Below, in pieces: positions 15,601 through 24,298 of a stretch of DNA of 64,000 nucleotides. Position numbers and translations under genes: made by a program. How positions within the stretch are numbered: the stretch's first letter is position 1; every line of letters begins with the position of its first letter. This stretch comes from an uncultured Bacilli bacterium. Lineage in GTDB: Bacteria > Bacillota_I > Bacilli_A > RF39 > UBA660. The notes beneath the pieces were generated by a model. It worked only from the letters and a program-made list of their open reading frames with translations. It was not told the DNA's origin and ran no database searches. The stretch spans positions 62,001-126,000 of the forward strand of contig CAKOON010000003.1 in assembly GCA_934098565.1 (NCBI GenBank). Direction: 5' to 3'.

Positions 15601-16101
15601 ATGAATAAGGTAATATTAATTGGTAGATTAACAAGAGATCCTGAATTGCGTACTCTTACAAATGGCAATGCGACTGCTTCTTTTACTTTGGCTGTTAATA
15701 GAAACTTTACTAATCAGCAAGGTGAAAGAGAAGCTGATTTTATTAATTGCGTAGTTTGGAGAAAACAGGCTGAAAATGTTGCTAAGTATTGTGCTAAAGG
15801 TTCACAAGTAGCCATTGAAGGTCGTATTCAAACTAGAAATTATGATGCTCAAGATGGAACTAAACGTTATATTACCGAAGTAGTAGCTGATAATGTTACT
15901 TTCTTAAGCTCAAGAGGTACTGGTTCTCAATCTTTTGAAAGTTCTAACAATACTTCTTATACTAATAATTATAACAGTGATGCAGTTACAAATAACAATG
16001 GTGGGGCTGGTAGCGATATTATAACTTCTGATTTAAATATGGATCCATATGCTGCGATGGGGAATGAAGTTTCGCTAACCGATGATGACCTACCTTTCTA
16101 A
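15601..16101 (+). CDS. ssb: single-stranded DNA-binding protein
   Basis: 166 residues. An OB-fold of about 105 residues (MNKVILIGRLTRDPELR, NCVVWRKQAENVAKYCAKGS, YITEVVADNV) is followed by an Asn/Ser-rich linker and the acidic tip DDDLPF, the conserved peptide that recruits replication and repair partners. SD GAGGAG lies in the end of rpsF. Confidence 0.98.
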   Translation: MNKVILIGRLTRDPELRTLTNGNATASFTLAVNRNFTNQQGEREADFINCVVWRKQAENVAKYCAKGSQVAIEGRIQTRNYDAQDGTKRYITEVVADNVTFLSSRGTGSQSFESSNNTSYTNNYNSDAVTNNNGGAGSDIITSDLNMDPYAAMGNEVSLTDDDLPF

Positions 16102-16117
16102 GAGAGGAGAAAATAAT

Positions 16118-16336
16118 ATGGCTGATTTTTATCGTAAAAAAAAGAAAATTTGTCAAATGTGTGCTGGAAAATCTATAGATTATAAAGATGTTCCTATTAT
16201 TACAAAGTACATTACTGAAAAAGGTAAGATTGTTAATAGAAGACAAAGCGGTGCTTGTGCTAAGCATCAAAGACACATTGCACAACAAATTAAATATGCT
16301 AGATTTATGGCTTTAATACCATATGTTAAAGATTAA
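16118..16336 (+). CDS. rpsR: 30S ribosomal protein S18
   Basis: 72 residues from ATG at 16118 (SD AGAGAGGAG). Starts earlier in the frame lie within ssb and lack family similarity. Zinc-binding C+ form: CQMC near the N-terminus and CAKH later. KGKIVNRRQSGACAKHQR is the family block. It sits with S6 on the 30S platform. Followed by a terminator. Confidence 0.97.
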   Translation: MADFYRKKKKICQMCAGKSIDYKDVPIITKYITEKGKIVNRRQSGACAKHQRHIAQQIKYARFMALIPYVKD

Positions 16337-16337
16337 G

Positions 16338-16360
16338 GTACTTAGTTAAGTACTTTTTTT
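16338..16360 (+). terminator. rho-independent terminator after rpsR
   Basis: GTACTTA (16338-16344) and TAAGTAC (16347-16353) form a perfect stem with a 2-base gap (real loop larger), then seven T residues. Confidence 0.8.
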
Positions 16361-16475
16361 AATTATATAAAAACATCGATATATTCTATAATTTTGAATA
16401 TGTTTACCAATTGCAACAATAAAATTTTATATAAGTAAATTGTCAAAAATAATTGCGGAAATTAAGCAACTTTTT

Positions 16476-16504
16476 TTGACTGATACTATGATATTTGATA
16501 CAAT
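16476..16504 (+). promoter_or_regulatory. promoter of rplI-dnaB operon
   Basis: TTGACT (16476-16481), 17-base spacer, TACAAT (16499-16504); 27 bases before rplI, with SD AAAGGAG following. Confidence 0.8.
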
Positions 16505-16530
16505 AGGTAGGAATTAAAAAGGAGAATACT

Positions 16531-16971
16531 ATGAAAGTTATATTGCTTAAAGATGTAAAAAAACAAGGTAAGAAAGATGATATTATAGAAGTAAGTGATG
16601 GTTATGGCATGAATTATTTAATAAAAAATGGTTTAGCTGTAGCAGCAACAAAGACTAGTACAAAAATATTATCTGAAGAACTTGATATGCGTAAACAAGA
16701 AGAAGAAAAACTAGTAAAAGATATGCAAGAAATGCGTGATAAGATAATTAGAGAAAATATTACTTTTAAAGTTAAAACTGGCACAATGGATAAAGTGTTT
16801 GGTAATGTTTCTTCTAAACAAATTGCAGAATACTTAAATAAATTGGGGTATAAAGTAGACAAAAAACAAATTCAAATTGATAATCCATTAGATACATTAG
16901 GAACTCATAATGTTATAGTGGAACTTCATAAGAAAGTACGTTTTAATATTAGAGTTAATTTAGTGAAGTAG
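16531..16971 (+). CDS. rplI: 50S ribosomal protein L9
   Basis: 146 residues. N-terminal domain MKVILLKDVKKQGKKDDIIEVSDGYGMNYLI, long connecting helix, C-terminal domain with LGTHNVIVELH. It binds 23S rRNA near the L1 stalk. Followed by dnaB as in Bacillus, but the gdpP gene that often precedes it is absent. Confidence 0.98.
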   Translation: MKVILLKDVKKQGKKDDIIEVSDGYGMNYLIKNGLAVAATKTSTKILSEELDMRKQEEEKLVKDMQEMRDKIIRENITFKVKTGTMDKVFGNVSSKQIAEYLNKLGYKVDKKQIQIDNPLDTLGTHNVIVELHKKVRFNIRVNLVK

Positions 16972-16980
16972 GTGATAATT

Positions 16981-18333
16981 ATGGCAAGGAAAATGCCGCA
17001 AAATTTAGATGCTGAAATGTCAGTTTTGGGTGTTTGCTTTCTTGATGATAGAGTTATTGGTAGAATATTAGAAGAAGTTAGCGAAGATATGTTCTATAAT
17101 GAAGCCAATCGTAAAATTTTTCTTGCTATAAAAAACTTACATGAGGCGGGAATTCCACTGGATATGACAACTATTACCGATGAACTAGATAAGACAAAGT
17201 CATTGGCTAGCATTGGCGGAATAGAATACCTTGCTAATATAGCTGCTAGTGTTTCGAATGCGGCTAATCTTGATTTTTATATTAACATTTTAAAAGAAAA
17301 AATGATTGTTCGTAATTTGATTACAACGGCGACTGACATTGTAACAGAAGCATACGAAGATACTGATGACGTTACCGGTTTATTAGATACAGCCGAAAAA
17401 AACATTTTAGATGTTATTAGGTCGAGACAAACAACAGAATTTGCACCGATAACCGAAGTTTTATCGAGAGCTCAAGCTCAATTAGAGTATTTATCACAAA
17501 ACCATAGTGTTATATCTGGCTTAGAGACGGGATTTTATGACTTAGATAAAGCTACTAGCGGTCTACATGAAGGGGAAATGATTGTTATTGCTGCTCGTCC
17601 AGGTATGGGAAAGACCGCTTTTGCTCTTAATATTGCTACTCATGCGGCGATGACTACAAAGAAAGCTGTAGCGGTATTCAACTTAGAAATGTCAGCTGAA
17701 CAATTAGTTAATCGTATGATTAGTGCTCTCGGTGGGATTGAAGGAAAAAAGTTAACTAATGGTCAATTGGGTCAAAATGATTGGAAAAAGTATAATGAAG
17801 CTGTTAGTCAATTAGCAGATACAAATATTTACATTGAAGATAATTCTGGCATAACCGTAAATGATATAAGAGCTAAATGTCGCAGGTTGGCCACCAAAAA
17901 AGAAGGATTGGGGTTAATTATTATCGATTACCTACAGTTGCTTACGATGGGGGGGCGAAGACCAGAATCAAGACAACAAGAAGTTTCTGATATTTCTCGT
18001 TCTATTAAGATGATGGCAATGGAGTTAAAAGTGCCGGTAATAGCGCTTGCTCAGTTGTCACGTAATGCAGAAAAACGTGAAAATAACGAGCCAATGCTTG
18101 CTGATTTAAGAGAATCTGGTTCAATTGAACAGGATGCTGATATTGTTATGTTTATTAATCGCAAAGATTATTATAAAGCAAAATCAGAACTAGGTAAGTC
18201 TGAAAACGTGGAAACTGATATAATTATTGCTAAGCATAGAAAAGGTGGTACGGGTAAATTTACGGTTTTATTTGAACCTAGTATGATGAATTTCAAAAAT
18301 TATATGGTTTTAGAAAAAGAAGGAGATTATTAA
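16981..18333 (+). CDS. dnaB: replicative DNA helicase
   Basis: 450 residues from ATG at 16981 (SD AGGTGAT at 16970-16976); the in-frame GTG at 16972 is inside the SD. N-terminal domain starts RKMPQNLDAEMSVLG; the RecA-like ATPase has Walker A AARPGMGKTAFAL, Walker B LIIIDYLQL and LRESGSIEQDADIVMF. The hexamer unwinds the replication fork. Its stop overlaps the start of the M23 gene (TAATG). Confidence 0.98.
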   Translation: MARKMPQNLDAEMSVLGVCFLDDRVIGRILEEVSEDMFYNEANRKIFLAIKNLHEAGIPLDMTTITDELDKTKSLASIGGIEYLANIAASVSNAANLDFYINILKEKMIVRNLITTATDIVTEAYEDTDDVTGLLDTAEKNILDVIRSRQTTEFAPITEVLSRAQAQLEYLSQNHSVISGLETGFYDLDKATSGLHEGEMIVIAARPGMGKTAFALNIATHAAMTTKKAVAVFNLEMSAEQLVNRMISALGGIEGKKLTNGQLGQNDWKKYNEAVSQLADTNIYIEDNSGITVNDIRAKCRRLATKKEGLGLIIIDYLQLLTMGGRRPESRQQEVSDISRSIKMMAMELKVPVIALAQLSRNAEKRENNEPMLADLRESGSIEQDADIVMFINRKDYYKAKSELGKSENVETDIIIAKHRKGGTGKFTVLFEPSMMNFKNYMVLEKEGDY

Positions 18334-19844
18334 TGAGTAAAAAAACGCAAATTTTGTGTGTGCTGACAACTATGATATTTGGAGTTGCTTTATTTATAGC
18401 AACTTCATATAAAACTAGTTATGCTGATGAAGTAGAAGGGGTTTATCAAGTTTATTTAAATGGAGAAAAATTAGGAATGATTAATAGTCAAGATGAATTA
18501 TATTCTCTTATTAATGATGAACAATCTAACTTAAAAGAGGAGTATAATGTTAATCAAGTATATCCCCCTAAAGGTTTTTCTATTACTAAATTAAATACTT
18601 ATAATTCGGATGTTACAAGTGTCAATGAGATTTATGACAAGATAAAAGAATCAAATAGTTTTACTGTTAAAGGATATACTATTACGGTTACAAGTAAAGA
18701 AGATGAAGCTGATAAAGTGTCTTTTAAAGTTAATGTTTTAGATGAACAAGTGTTTGAAGATGCTATTAAGAAAGTTATTTTGTCTTTTATTCCAGAAGCT
18801 GAATATTTGGCTTACATAAATAATGAACAAAAAGAAATAGTAGATACTGGTGAAAAGATTGAAAATATTTACTTTAAAGAGAATATTTCAATTAAGGAAT
18901 CCTATATAGGAACTGATGAGAAAATATTTACTGACGTTGATTCTTTAAGTAAGTATTTGCTGTTTGGAACTGATAATAAAGAGACTGAATATACAGTAAA
19001 AGTTGGTGATACAATAAGCAGTATAGCGGAAGCTAACGAATTAAATGTTTCAGAATTTTTAGTTGCTAATCCTAAATACAAGAGTGAAAATGACTTATTA
19101 GCTGTCGGGGATAAAGTTATTATTTCCTTGATTAATCCAATGATGCATTTAGTCTATGATAAGTATGTTGTTGCTGACGTTGAAGAGAAATATTCAACTG
19201 AGACTAAGTACGATTATTCAAAAGATACAAGTTATCGTTATGTTCAAACTAAAGGTGTAAATGGCATTCGCCGAGTTGCATCCCGTACTCAGGTAATCAA
19301 TGGTGATGCTAACCAACAAGTTGTTGTTGATACAGCTAATACTTATGTAGTTAGGGAAGCTGTTAATGAAGTTGTTATTAAAGGTAAAAAATCTAGTTAT
19401 AATTATGGTAATTATATAGAAATTACAAATGATGACTTTGCATGGCCTACCTTACCAGGTTATATGATTACTTCTGGCTTTGGTACTCGTTACTTATTTA
19501 ATCGTACTAGTCATGACGGTTTAGACATTTCTGGTACTGGTTATGGTTCTCCAATATTTGCAATAGCGGCGGGAACTGTTATTTATGCTGATTGGTATGG
19601 GTATGCCGGAAGAAGCATTGGTTTAAATATTATTATTAGACATCCAAATGGTTATTATAGTTTGTATGGTCACTTATCTAAAGTTTATGTTTCTGAGGGA
19701 CAGCAAGTAGCAAGAGCTCAAAAAATAGGAGCTATGGGTAAATCAGGGCAAGTAACTGGTACACATGTTCATTTAGGTTATTGGACTGGAATTCCATACC
19801 AGAAAGGAAGCAAGGCTATTAACCCAGCGTTGTTATATAAATAA
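18333..19844 (+). CDS. secreted M23 endopeptidase with LysM and G5 domains
   Basis: 503 residues. Signal peptide (about 1-31, ending SYADE), an N-terminal domain of about 180 residues without clear assignment, LysM (about 219-265, TVKVGDTISSIAEANELNV), a G5-like domain (about 280-352) and an M23 peptidase with His394 and Asp398 (HDGLD), His447 and HVH at 478-480. All metal and catalytic residues of an active LytM-type peptidoglycan endopeptidase are present. It is translationally coupled to dnaB and to walJ, so it is transcribed with replication and wall-control genes. Confidence 0.93.
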   Translation: MSKKTQILCVLTTMIFGVALFIATSYKTSYADEVEGVYQVYLNGEKLGMINSQDELYSLINDEQSNLKEEYNVNQVYPPKGFSITKLNTYNSDVTSVNEIYDKIKESNSFTVKGYTITVTSKEDEADKVSFKVNVLDEQVFEDAIKKVILSFIPEAEYLAYINNEQKEIVDTGEKIENIYFKENISIKESYIGTDEKIFTDVDSLSKYLLFGTDNKETEYTVKVGDTISSIAEANELNVSEFLVANPKYKSENDLLAVGDKVIISLINPMMHLVYDKYVVADVEEKYSTETKYDYSKDTSYRYVQTKGVNGIRRVASRTQVINGDANQQVVVDTANTYVVREAVNEVVIKGKKSSYNYGNYIEITNDDFAWPTLPGYMITSGFGTRYLFNRTSHDGLDISGTGYGSPIFAIAAGTVIYADWYGYAGRSIGLNIIIRHPNGYYSLYGHLSKVYVSEGQQVARAQKIGAMGKSGQVTGTHVHLGYWTGIPYQKGSKAINPALLYK

Positions 19845-20617
19845 TGAGAATTTGTGTATTAGCGAGTGGTTCTAAAGGAAATGTTAGTTTTATAGAGACG
19901 ACTAATCATAAAATTCTTCTTGATATGGGGACTAATTTAAGATATATTAGTTCCCATTTAGAGGTTTTAGGAGTTAATTTAAATGAAATTGATTTAGTTA
20001 TAATTTCTCATATTCACACAGACCATATAGGAGCCTTAGAAAATTATATAAAAAAATATCAGGGTAAAGTTTATATGACTCTAGGGATGATACAAGAATT
20101 AAGTGAAGATAGTCCTATTAGAAGTTATGAAAATTTGGTTATTTTTGATGATGATATTTATTTAGATGATATTAGAGTTAATGTAATAAAAACTAGTCAT
20201 GATACTAAAGATTCAAGGGGATATGTTATTAATGAAGGCTTAAATAGTGTTGTTTATTTGACAGATACTGGATATCTTAACCAAAAGTATTTTAATATTT
20301 TAAGAAATAGAACGGTTTATTTATTTGAAAGTAATCATGATGTAGAAATGCTTATTAATGGGAAGTATCCAGCTTGGCTTAAAGATAGAGTAGTTGGACC
20401 TTATGGACATTTATCTAACAAAGACGCTAGTATTTATTTGGCAAAGTTAGTGGGATCGGATACTAAGAAAATCATTTTGACTCATTTATCGCATGAAAAT
20501 AATACTGAGGATTTAGCACTTTCAACGATTAAGGATATTTTTAATGAATATGGAGTGAATTTTTCAGATATAAGTTGTGCTAAACAGACAGAAGCATCTG
20601 AGGTAGTAGAGATATGA
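19844..20617 (+). CDS. walJ: metallo-beta-lactamase-fold hydrolase, WalJ/YycJ family
   Basis: 257 residues. Starts RICVLASGSKGNVSF, then the di-metal motif HIHTDH and later TSHDT, DTGYL and THLSHENN. YycJ/WalJ proteins sit near walRK in Firmicutes and are proposed nucleases linked to replication and wall homeostasis. walRK is not here, but rlmH follows with a 4-base overlap, which matches the same conserved region. Start overlaps the M23 stop. Confidence 0.9.
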   Translation: MRICVLASGSKGNVSFIETTNHKILLDMGTNLRYISSHLEVLGVNLNEIDLVIISHIHTDHIGALENYIKKYQGKVYMTLGMIQELSEDSPIRSYENLVIFDDDIYLDDIRVNVIKTSHDTKDSRGYVINEGLNSVVYLTDTGYLNQKYFNILRNRTVYLFESNHDVEMLINGKYPAWLKDRVVGPYGHLSNKDASIYLAKLVGSDTKKIILTHLSHENNTEDLALSTIKDIFNEYGVNFSDISCAKQTEASEVVEI

Positions 20618-21048
20618 TAAAATTGATATGTGTTGGTAAAATCAAGGAAAAATATTTAAATGATTTAATTAATGATTATGAAAAGAGAATTAATAAATAT
20701 CATAAATTACAAATAATTGAGGTTAAAGATAGTAATATAAATGATGAAGCAAGGCTAATTGAAAAGTATATTGGAAATAATGATTATGTTATTTCTTTAG
20801 CCATTGAAGGGGAGATGATGAATTCAGTAGAATTTGCTTCCTTTATCGATAAAATATTTAATCATTATAGCTGTATTACTTTTATAGTTGGCGGCTCCGA
20901 TGGAATTTTAGAAATTATTAAGGATAAATCTAATAAAAAATTATCATTTTCTAAGATGACAATGCCACATGGTTTGTTTAGGGGAGTCTTTTTAGAACAA
21001 ATTTATCGAACCTTTAAGATTTTAAATAACGAAACTTATCATAAATAG
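20614..21048 (+). CDS. rlmH: 23S rRNA (pseudouridine1915-N3)-methyltransferase
   Basis: 144 residues; usual length is about 155-160. The SPOUT fold is recognisable from FIVGGSDG, LSFSKMTMPHGLFRGVFLEQIYR and the terminal NNETYHK. It methylates the pseudouridine in helix 69 of 23S rRNA. Where most RlmH have GGSLG and PHQLMR, this has GGSDG and PHGLFR. Overlaps walJ (ATGA). Confidence 0.93.
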   Translation: MIKLICVGKIKEKYLNDLINDYEKRINKYHKLQIIEVKDSNINDEARLIEKYIGNNDYVISLAIEGEMMNSVEFASFIDKIFNHYSCITFIVGGSDGILEIIKDKSNKKLSFSKMTMPHGLFRGVFLEQIYRTFKILNNETYHK

Positions 21049-21122
21049 AGAAGATTACTGAAAAATTTGAAGACAGTATTCTTTTTGTTTGATAAAATAA
21101 TATTAAGAGAGAAGTGAGTAAT

Positions 21123-21782
21123 ATGATAGGAAACGATTGGGACCAAGAATTAAGTGTTATCTGGAATAGTCCTAATTTTAATAAATTTTATAAAAATGTT
21201 TTAAGTCTTTATGCCAAGGATACTATTTATCCACCTAGAGAGGATATTTTTAATGCTTTGAAATTAACCCCTTATAAAGCTGTGAAGGTGGTTATTGTTG
21301 GACAGGATCCGTATCATGGCGCTGGCGAAGCGATGGGATTATCTTTTTCTGTTCATAAAGATATAAAAATTCCGCCATCACTTAAAAATATTTATCAAGA
21401 GTTGTATGATGATTTAGGTATTAAACCACATGAGGATGGCGATTTGACTAAATGGGCGAAAGAGGGAGTATTACTTCTAAATAGTGTCCTAACGGTTAAG
21501 AAGGATAGTCCTGCTTCCCATAAAAATTTAGGTTGGGAACCTATGACTGATTATATTATAAAAAAAATAAATGCCAAACAAACACCGGTTGTATTTATAT
21601 TATGGGGAAATTTTGCAAAGTCTAAGGCTGTTTATATAACTAATCCAATTCATTTGATTATTAGTAGTCCTCATCCATCACCATTTTCAGCCAGAAGTGG
21701 CTTCTTTGGGAGTAGACCATTTTCGAGAACTAATCGATTTTTAGAAAAAAATAATCTCCAACCGATTGATTGGCGATTATAA
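21123..21782 (+). CDS. ung: uracil-DNA glycosylase
   Basis: 219 residues from ATG at 21123; an in-frame GTG at 21114 is possible. Family 1 UDG motifs: catalytic water-activating GQDPYHGAGEAMGLSFS, NSVLTVKKDSPASH and HPSPFSARSGFFGSRPFS. It removes uracil from DNA to start base-excision repair. It converges on lemA, with a 6-base overlap of the 3' ends. Confidence 0.97.
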   Translation: MIGNDWDQELSVIWNSPNFNKFYKNVLSLYAKDTIYPPREDIFNALKLTPYKAVKVVIVGQDPYHGAGEAMGLSFSVHKDIKIPPSLKNIYQELYDDLGIKPHEDGDLTKWAKEGVLLLNSVLTVKKDSPASHKNLGWEPMTDYIIKKINAKQTPVVFILWGNFAKSKAVYITNPIHLIISSPHPSPFSARSGFFGSRPFSRTNRFLEKNNLQPIDWRL

Positions 21783-22322
21783 TTTAAAATCATTGATAAT
21801 ATCATCATTTAAGTTTTTGTTATCAAAAAAACTACGAACTTTGATGTTGTGAAATTTAGCAATTATGTTAGAAGGAAATTTGCGAACTAGTTCATTGGAT
21901 TTTGAAGTATATTTATTGTAGAATTTCTTGGCTGCATTGATTTGTTCATCCATGATGCGAATATCATTAAGGTAGTCACGATATTCCTTGATTTCTTCAA
22001 GTTCGGGAAAATCATCTTGAATTTTAGCTATTAGTAAGAGAGTATCGACTAGTTTGCGTTCTAATTGAAAGTTGGATAAACTTTCTTTTTTTAAATCGTT
22101 TAAATCTTTAAAATTAATTTTAGTTTCTTTAATATTGTTTTTTATTAGCGTTTCTAATTTTAAAAGTAAGTCATATTTGTTGCGAAGGGCTTCATCGATA
22201 AGACATTCAGCTTCATCAATTTTAATTTTGCAGTCTTGAAGCTCATTATAAAAGAAAATATAAGTTATTAAAATTAAACAAACAATGATAATTATGATCA
22301 AAAAAGCGTAGATAATATACAT
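21777..22322 (-). CDS. lemA: LemA family membrane protein
   Basis: 181 residues from the ATG at 22322, which has AGG six bases upstream; an earlier ATG at 22334 would add four residues. N-terminal transmembrane helix (about 1-25), then three long helices. Family blocks: DEAECLIDEALRNKYDLL, AKIQDDFPELEEIKEYRDYL, DEQINAAKKFYNKYTSK and FPSNIIAKF...FFD. Function of LemA proteins is not established. Single gene with its own upstream region. Confidence 0.88.
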   Translation of the reverse strand: MYIIYAFLIIIIIVCLILITYIFFYNELQDCKIKIDEAECLIDEALRNKYDLLLKLETLIKNNIKETKINFKDLNDLKKESLSNFQLERKLVDTLLLIAKIQDDFPELEEIKEYRDYLNDIRIMDEQINAAKKFYNKYTSKSNELVRKFPSNIIAKFHNIKVRSFFDNKNLNDDIINDFKL

Positions 22323-22409
22323 ATTGAACCTCATATTCTATAAGAATAGTATATCAAACAATTAATTGATAGTAAATAAATTATATGTTATTCTAAGTAT
22401 GGTGATGAC

Positions 22410-22910
22410 ATGAAAATTAAATGTTTAGTAGTAGGAGAATTGATGGCTAATTGTTACCTTCTTGAAAAAGATGGTAGGATTTTGATAATTGATCCTGGTG
22501 ATGAGTTCAAAAAAATTGAGAAAGCTATATTCGGAGAAGTAGAAGAAATTTTAGTTACTCACTCTCATCAAGATCATATCGGGGCTTTAAAAGAGTTAGA
22601 AGCAAAATACCAAATTAAACACAATGTTTTTAAGAAAGAAACGTTTAACTATGAAGTTATAAAGACTCCTGGGCATACTAGTGACTCTTTGAGTTTTTAT
22701 TTCCCTGATGACCACGTGATGTTTACTGGTGATTTCTTGTTTGCTAATTCGATAGGCCGCATGGATATGCCAACGGGAAGTAGAAAGGATATGGAATCTT
22801 CTCTCTTAGAAATAAGCAAATATCCTTTAGATACATTAATATGCCCAGGCCATTATTATACTAGCCATTTAGGAGAATCCTTAGATATCGTAAAAAACTT
22901 CTTTATTTAG
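22410..22910 (+). CDS. metallo-beta-lactamase-fold hydrolase (glyoxalase II-like)
   Basis: 166 residues, a short single-domain form. Motifs: THSHQDHIGAL, ETFNYEVIKTPGHTSDSL, TGDFLF and CPGHYYT, the full di-metal set. Related to YqgX/GloB-like hydrolases that cleave thioesters; without the C-terminal domain of true glyoxalase II the substrate is uncertain. SD GGTGATG before ATG. It converges with gerQ, the stops overlapping by 4 bases. Confidence 0.9.
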   Translation: MKIKCLVVGELMANCYLLEKDGRILIIDPGDEFKKIEKAIFGEVEEILVTHSHQDHIGALKELEAKYQIKHNVFKKETFNYEVIKTPGHTSDSLSFYFPDDHVMFTGDFLFANSIGRMDMPTGSRKDMESSLLEISKYPLDTLICPGHYYTSHLGESLDIVKNFFI

Positions 22911-23320
22911 AAGTTTTTTTCAGAGTAACTGTGACTGTAGTTAATACGTTCATCAAAGGTAACATAATTTAAATAAATCATTAAGATAAGGTCCCATTCT
23001 CCTGTTTGGGGATTACTAATAATTAAGTGATCACGACCAGCTTCTTCGATGCGACCAGCAAATATTTTGTTGCGCCATTCAGTTGAGTCGGGAAAACTTA
23101 CGTAAGCCTTTACCATTTTGCCTTTATTTAATCTTAAAATATTTTCAATGTAACTTTGCTCCATGGGAAGAGAAGTTCCAATTGAATAGTTAGGTTGATT
23201 GAAATTATCTTGGACTCCTTGAGAAGAATTATTTGGCATGGCCCCAGGGACACTCATATTAACGTCATAATTATTTTGGTTAGTTGGAAAAGTAGGGTTT
23301 TGATAATAAGTTCCATTCAT
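22907..23320 (-). CDS. gerQ: GerQ-like spore coat protein
   Basis: 137 residues. A Pro/Asn/Gln-rich N-terminus (1-50) precedes a conserved domain with LPMEQSYIENILRLNKGK, AGRDHLIISNPQTGEWDLIL and YLNYVTFDERINYS, which I recognise as GerQ (YwdL). In Bacillus GerQ is a coat protein cross-linked by transglutaminase and needed with CwlJ for germination. cwlJ is not adjacent. SD GAGGTGA before ATG. Its presence suggests that part of the sporulation programme is kept. Confidence 0.82.
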   Translation of the reverse strand: MNGTYYQNPTFPTNQNNYDVNMSVPGAMPNNSSQGVQDNFNQPNYSIGTSLPMEQSYIENILRLNKGKMVKAYVSFPDSTEWRNKIFAGRIEEAGRDHLIISNPQTGEWDLILMIYLNYVTFDERINYSHSYSEKNF

Positions 23321-23392
23321 TTTAAAATTTTCACCTCATTAACTATATGCAAAAAAATAAAAATATAGTATCATAATTACGGTAGGTGAAAT

Positions 23393-24280
23393 ATGAAAAG
23401 GGTTATAACTAAATTTAAAGATAAAGATAATTTAAAAAACTTGTTTATTTTTCTATTAGGACTAGTTATTTTGGCTTTTAATTACAATATTTTTGTGTAT
23501 CCTAATCAATTTAATGTTGGGGGGATGACGGGGGTTGCTACTATTTTAAACTACTTATGTGGTATTGAACCAGCCTATTTTATTTTTGGTAGTAGTATTT
23601 TTTTAGTTGTTTTATCATATTTTACTTTAGATAAAGATATTACTTATAATAGTGTTATTGGAGCAATTATGTATCCCCTATTACTAGAGTTTATGAAACC
23701 TTTGTGTAGCTTTTTGAGTCCATATTTAACTTTTTCTAATGCGATTATAACTTTAATAATTGCAGGAACTTTATTGGGGATTGGTAGTGGGTTTATTTAT
23801 AAAAGCGGTTATACAACTGGTGGTAGTGATATTATTATGAAGATAATCCATAAGTATCAACATTTGACAGAAGGAAATTCTAGTCTTCTCATGAATACTA
23901 TAATTATTCTTTTAGGCGCTTTTGTCTTTGGAGCGTCAAGTGTTATTTATTCGATTATAATTCTGATTATTTCCACGAATATTGTTGATAAAATTTTAAT
24001 AGGTATTTCTAGTAGTAAAATGTTTTTGATATCAAGTAAAAAGTATAAAGTTATTGAGGATTATGTCATAAATACTATGAATACTGGGGTGACGATTTTG
24101 GATGTAACAGGAGGCTTTTTATTTCAGAAACGTAAAATGTTAATGGTTGTAGTACCAACTAGAATGTATAATATTTTTAAAGAACAAATATTAGATATCG
24201 ATAGAGACGCTTTTATTGTAGTTAGTGATTGCTATGAAGTTACTGGCGGTCAAAAAAGAAAAAATAGTTTATTAGATTAG
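23393..24280 (+). CDS. YitT family membrane protein
   Basis: 295 residues. About five or six transmembrane helices (YitT/DUF161 core: NIFVYPNQFNVGGMTGVATIL, YKSGYTTGGSDII) and a C-terminal cytoplasmic DUF2179 domain (GVTILDVTGGFLFQKRKMLMVVV, VVSDCYEVTGG). The substrate of this family is not established. SD GGTAGGTGAAA before ATG; the beta-lactamase-like gene starts 18 bases after its stop. Confidence 0.93.
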   Translation: MKRVITKFKDKDNLKNLFIFLLGLVILAFNYNIFVYPNQFNVGGMTGVATILNYLCGIEPAYFIFGSSIFLVVLSYFTLDKDITYNSVIGAIMYPLLLEFMKPLCSFLSPYLTFSNAIITLIIAGTLLGIGSGFIYKSGYTTGGSDIIMKIIHKYQHLTEGNSSLLMNTIIILLGAFVFGASSVIYSIIILIISTNIVDKILIGISSSKMFLISSKKYKVIEDYVINTMNTGVTILDVTGGFLFQKRKMLMVVVPTRMYNIFKEQILDIDRDAFIVVSDCYEVTGGQKRKNSLLD

Positions 24281-24298
24281 GAAACTTAGGAAAATATT

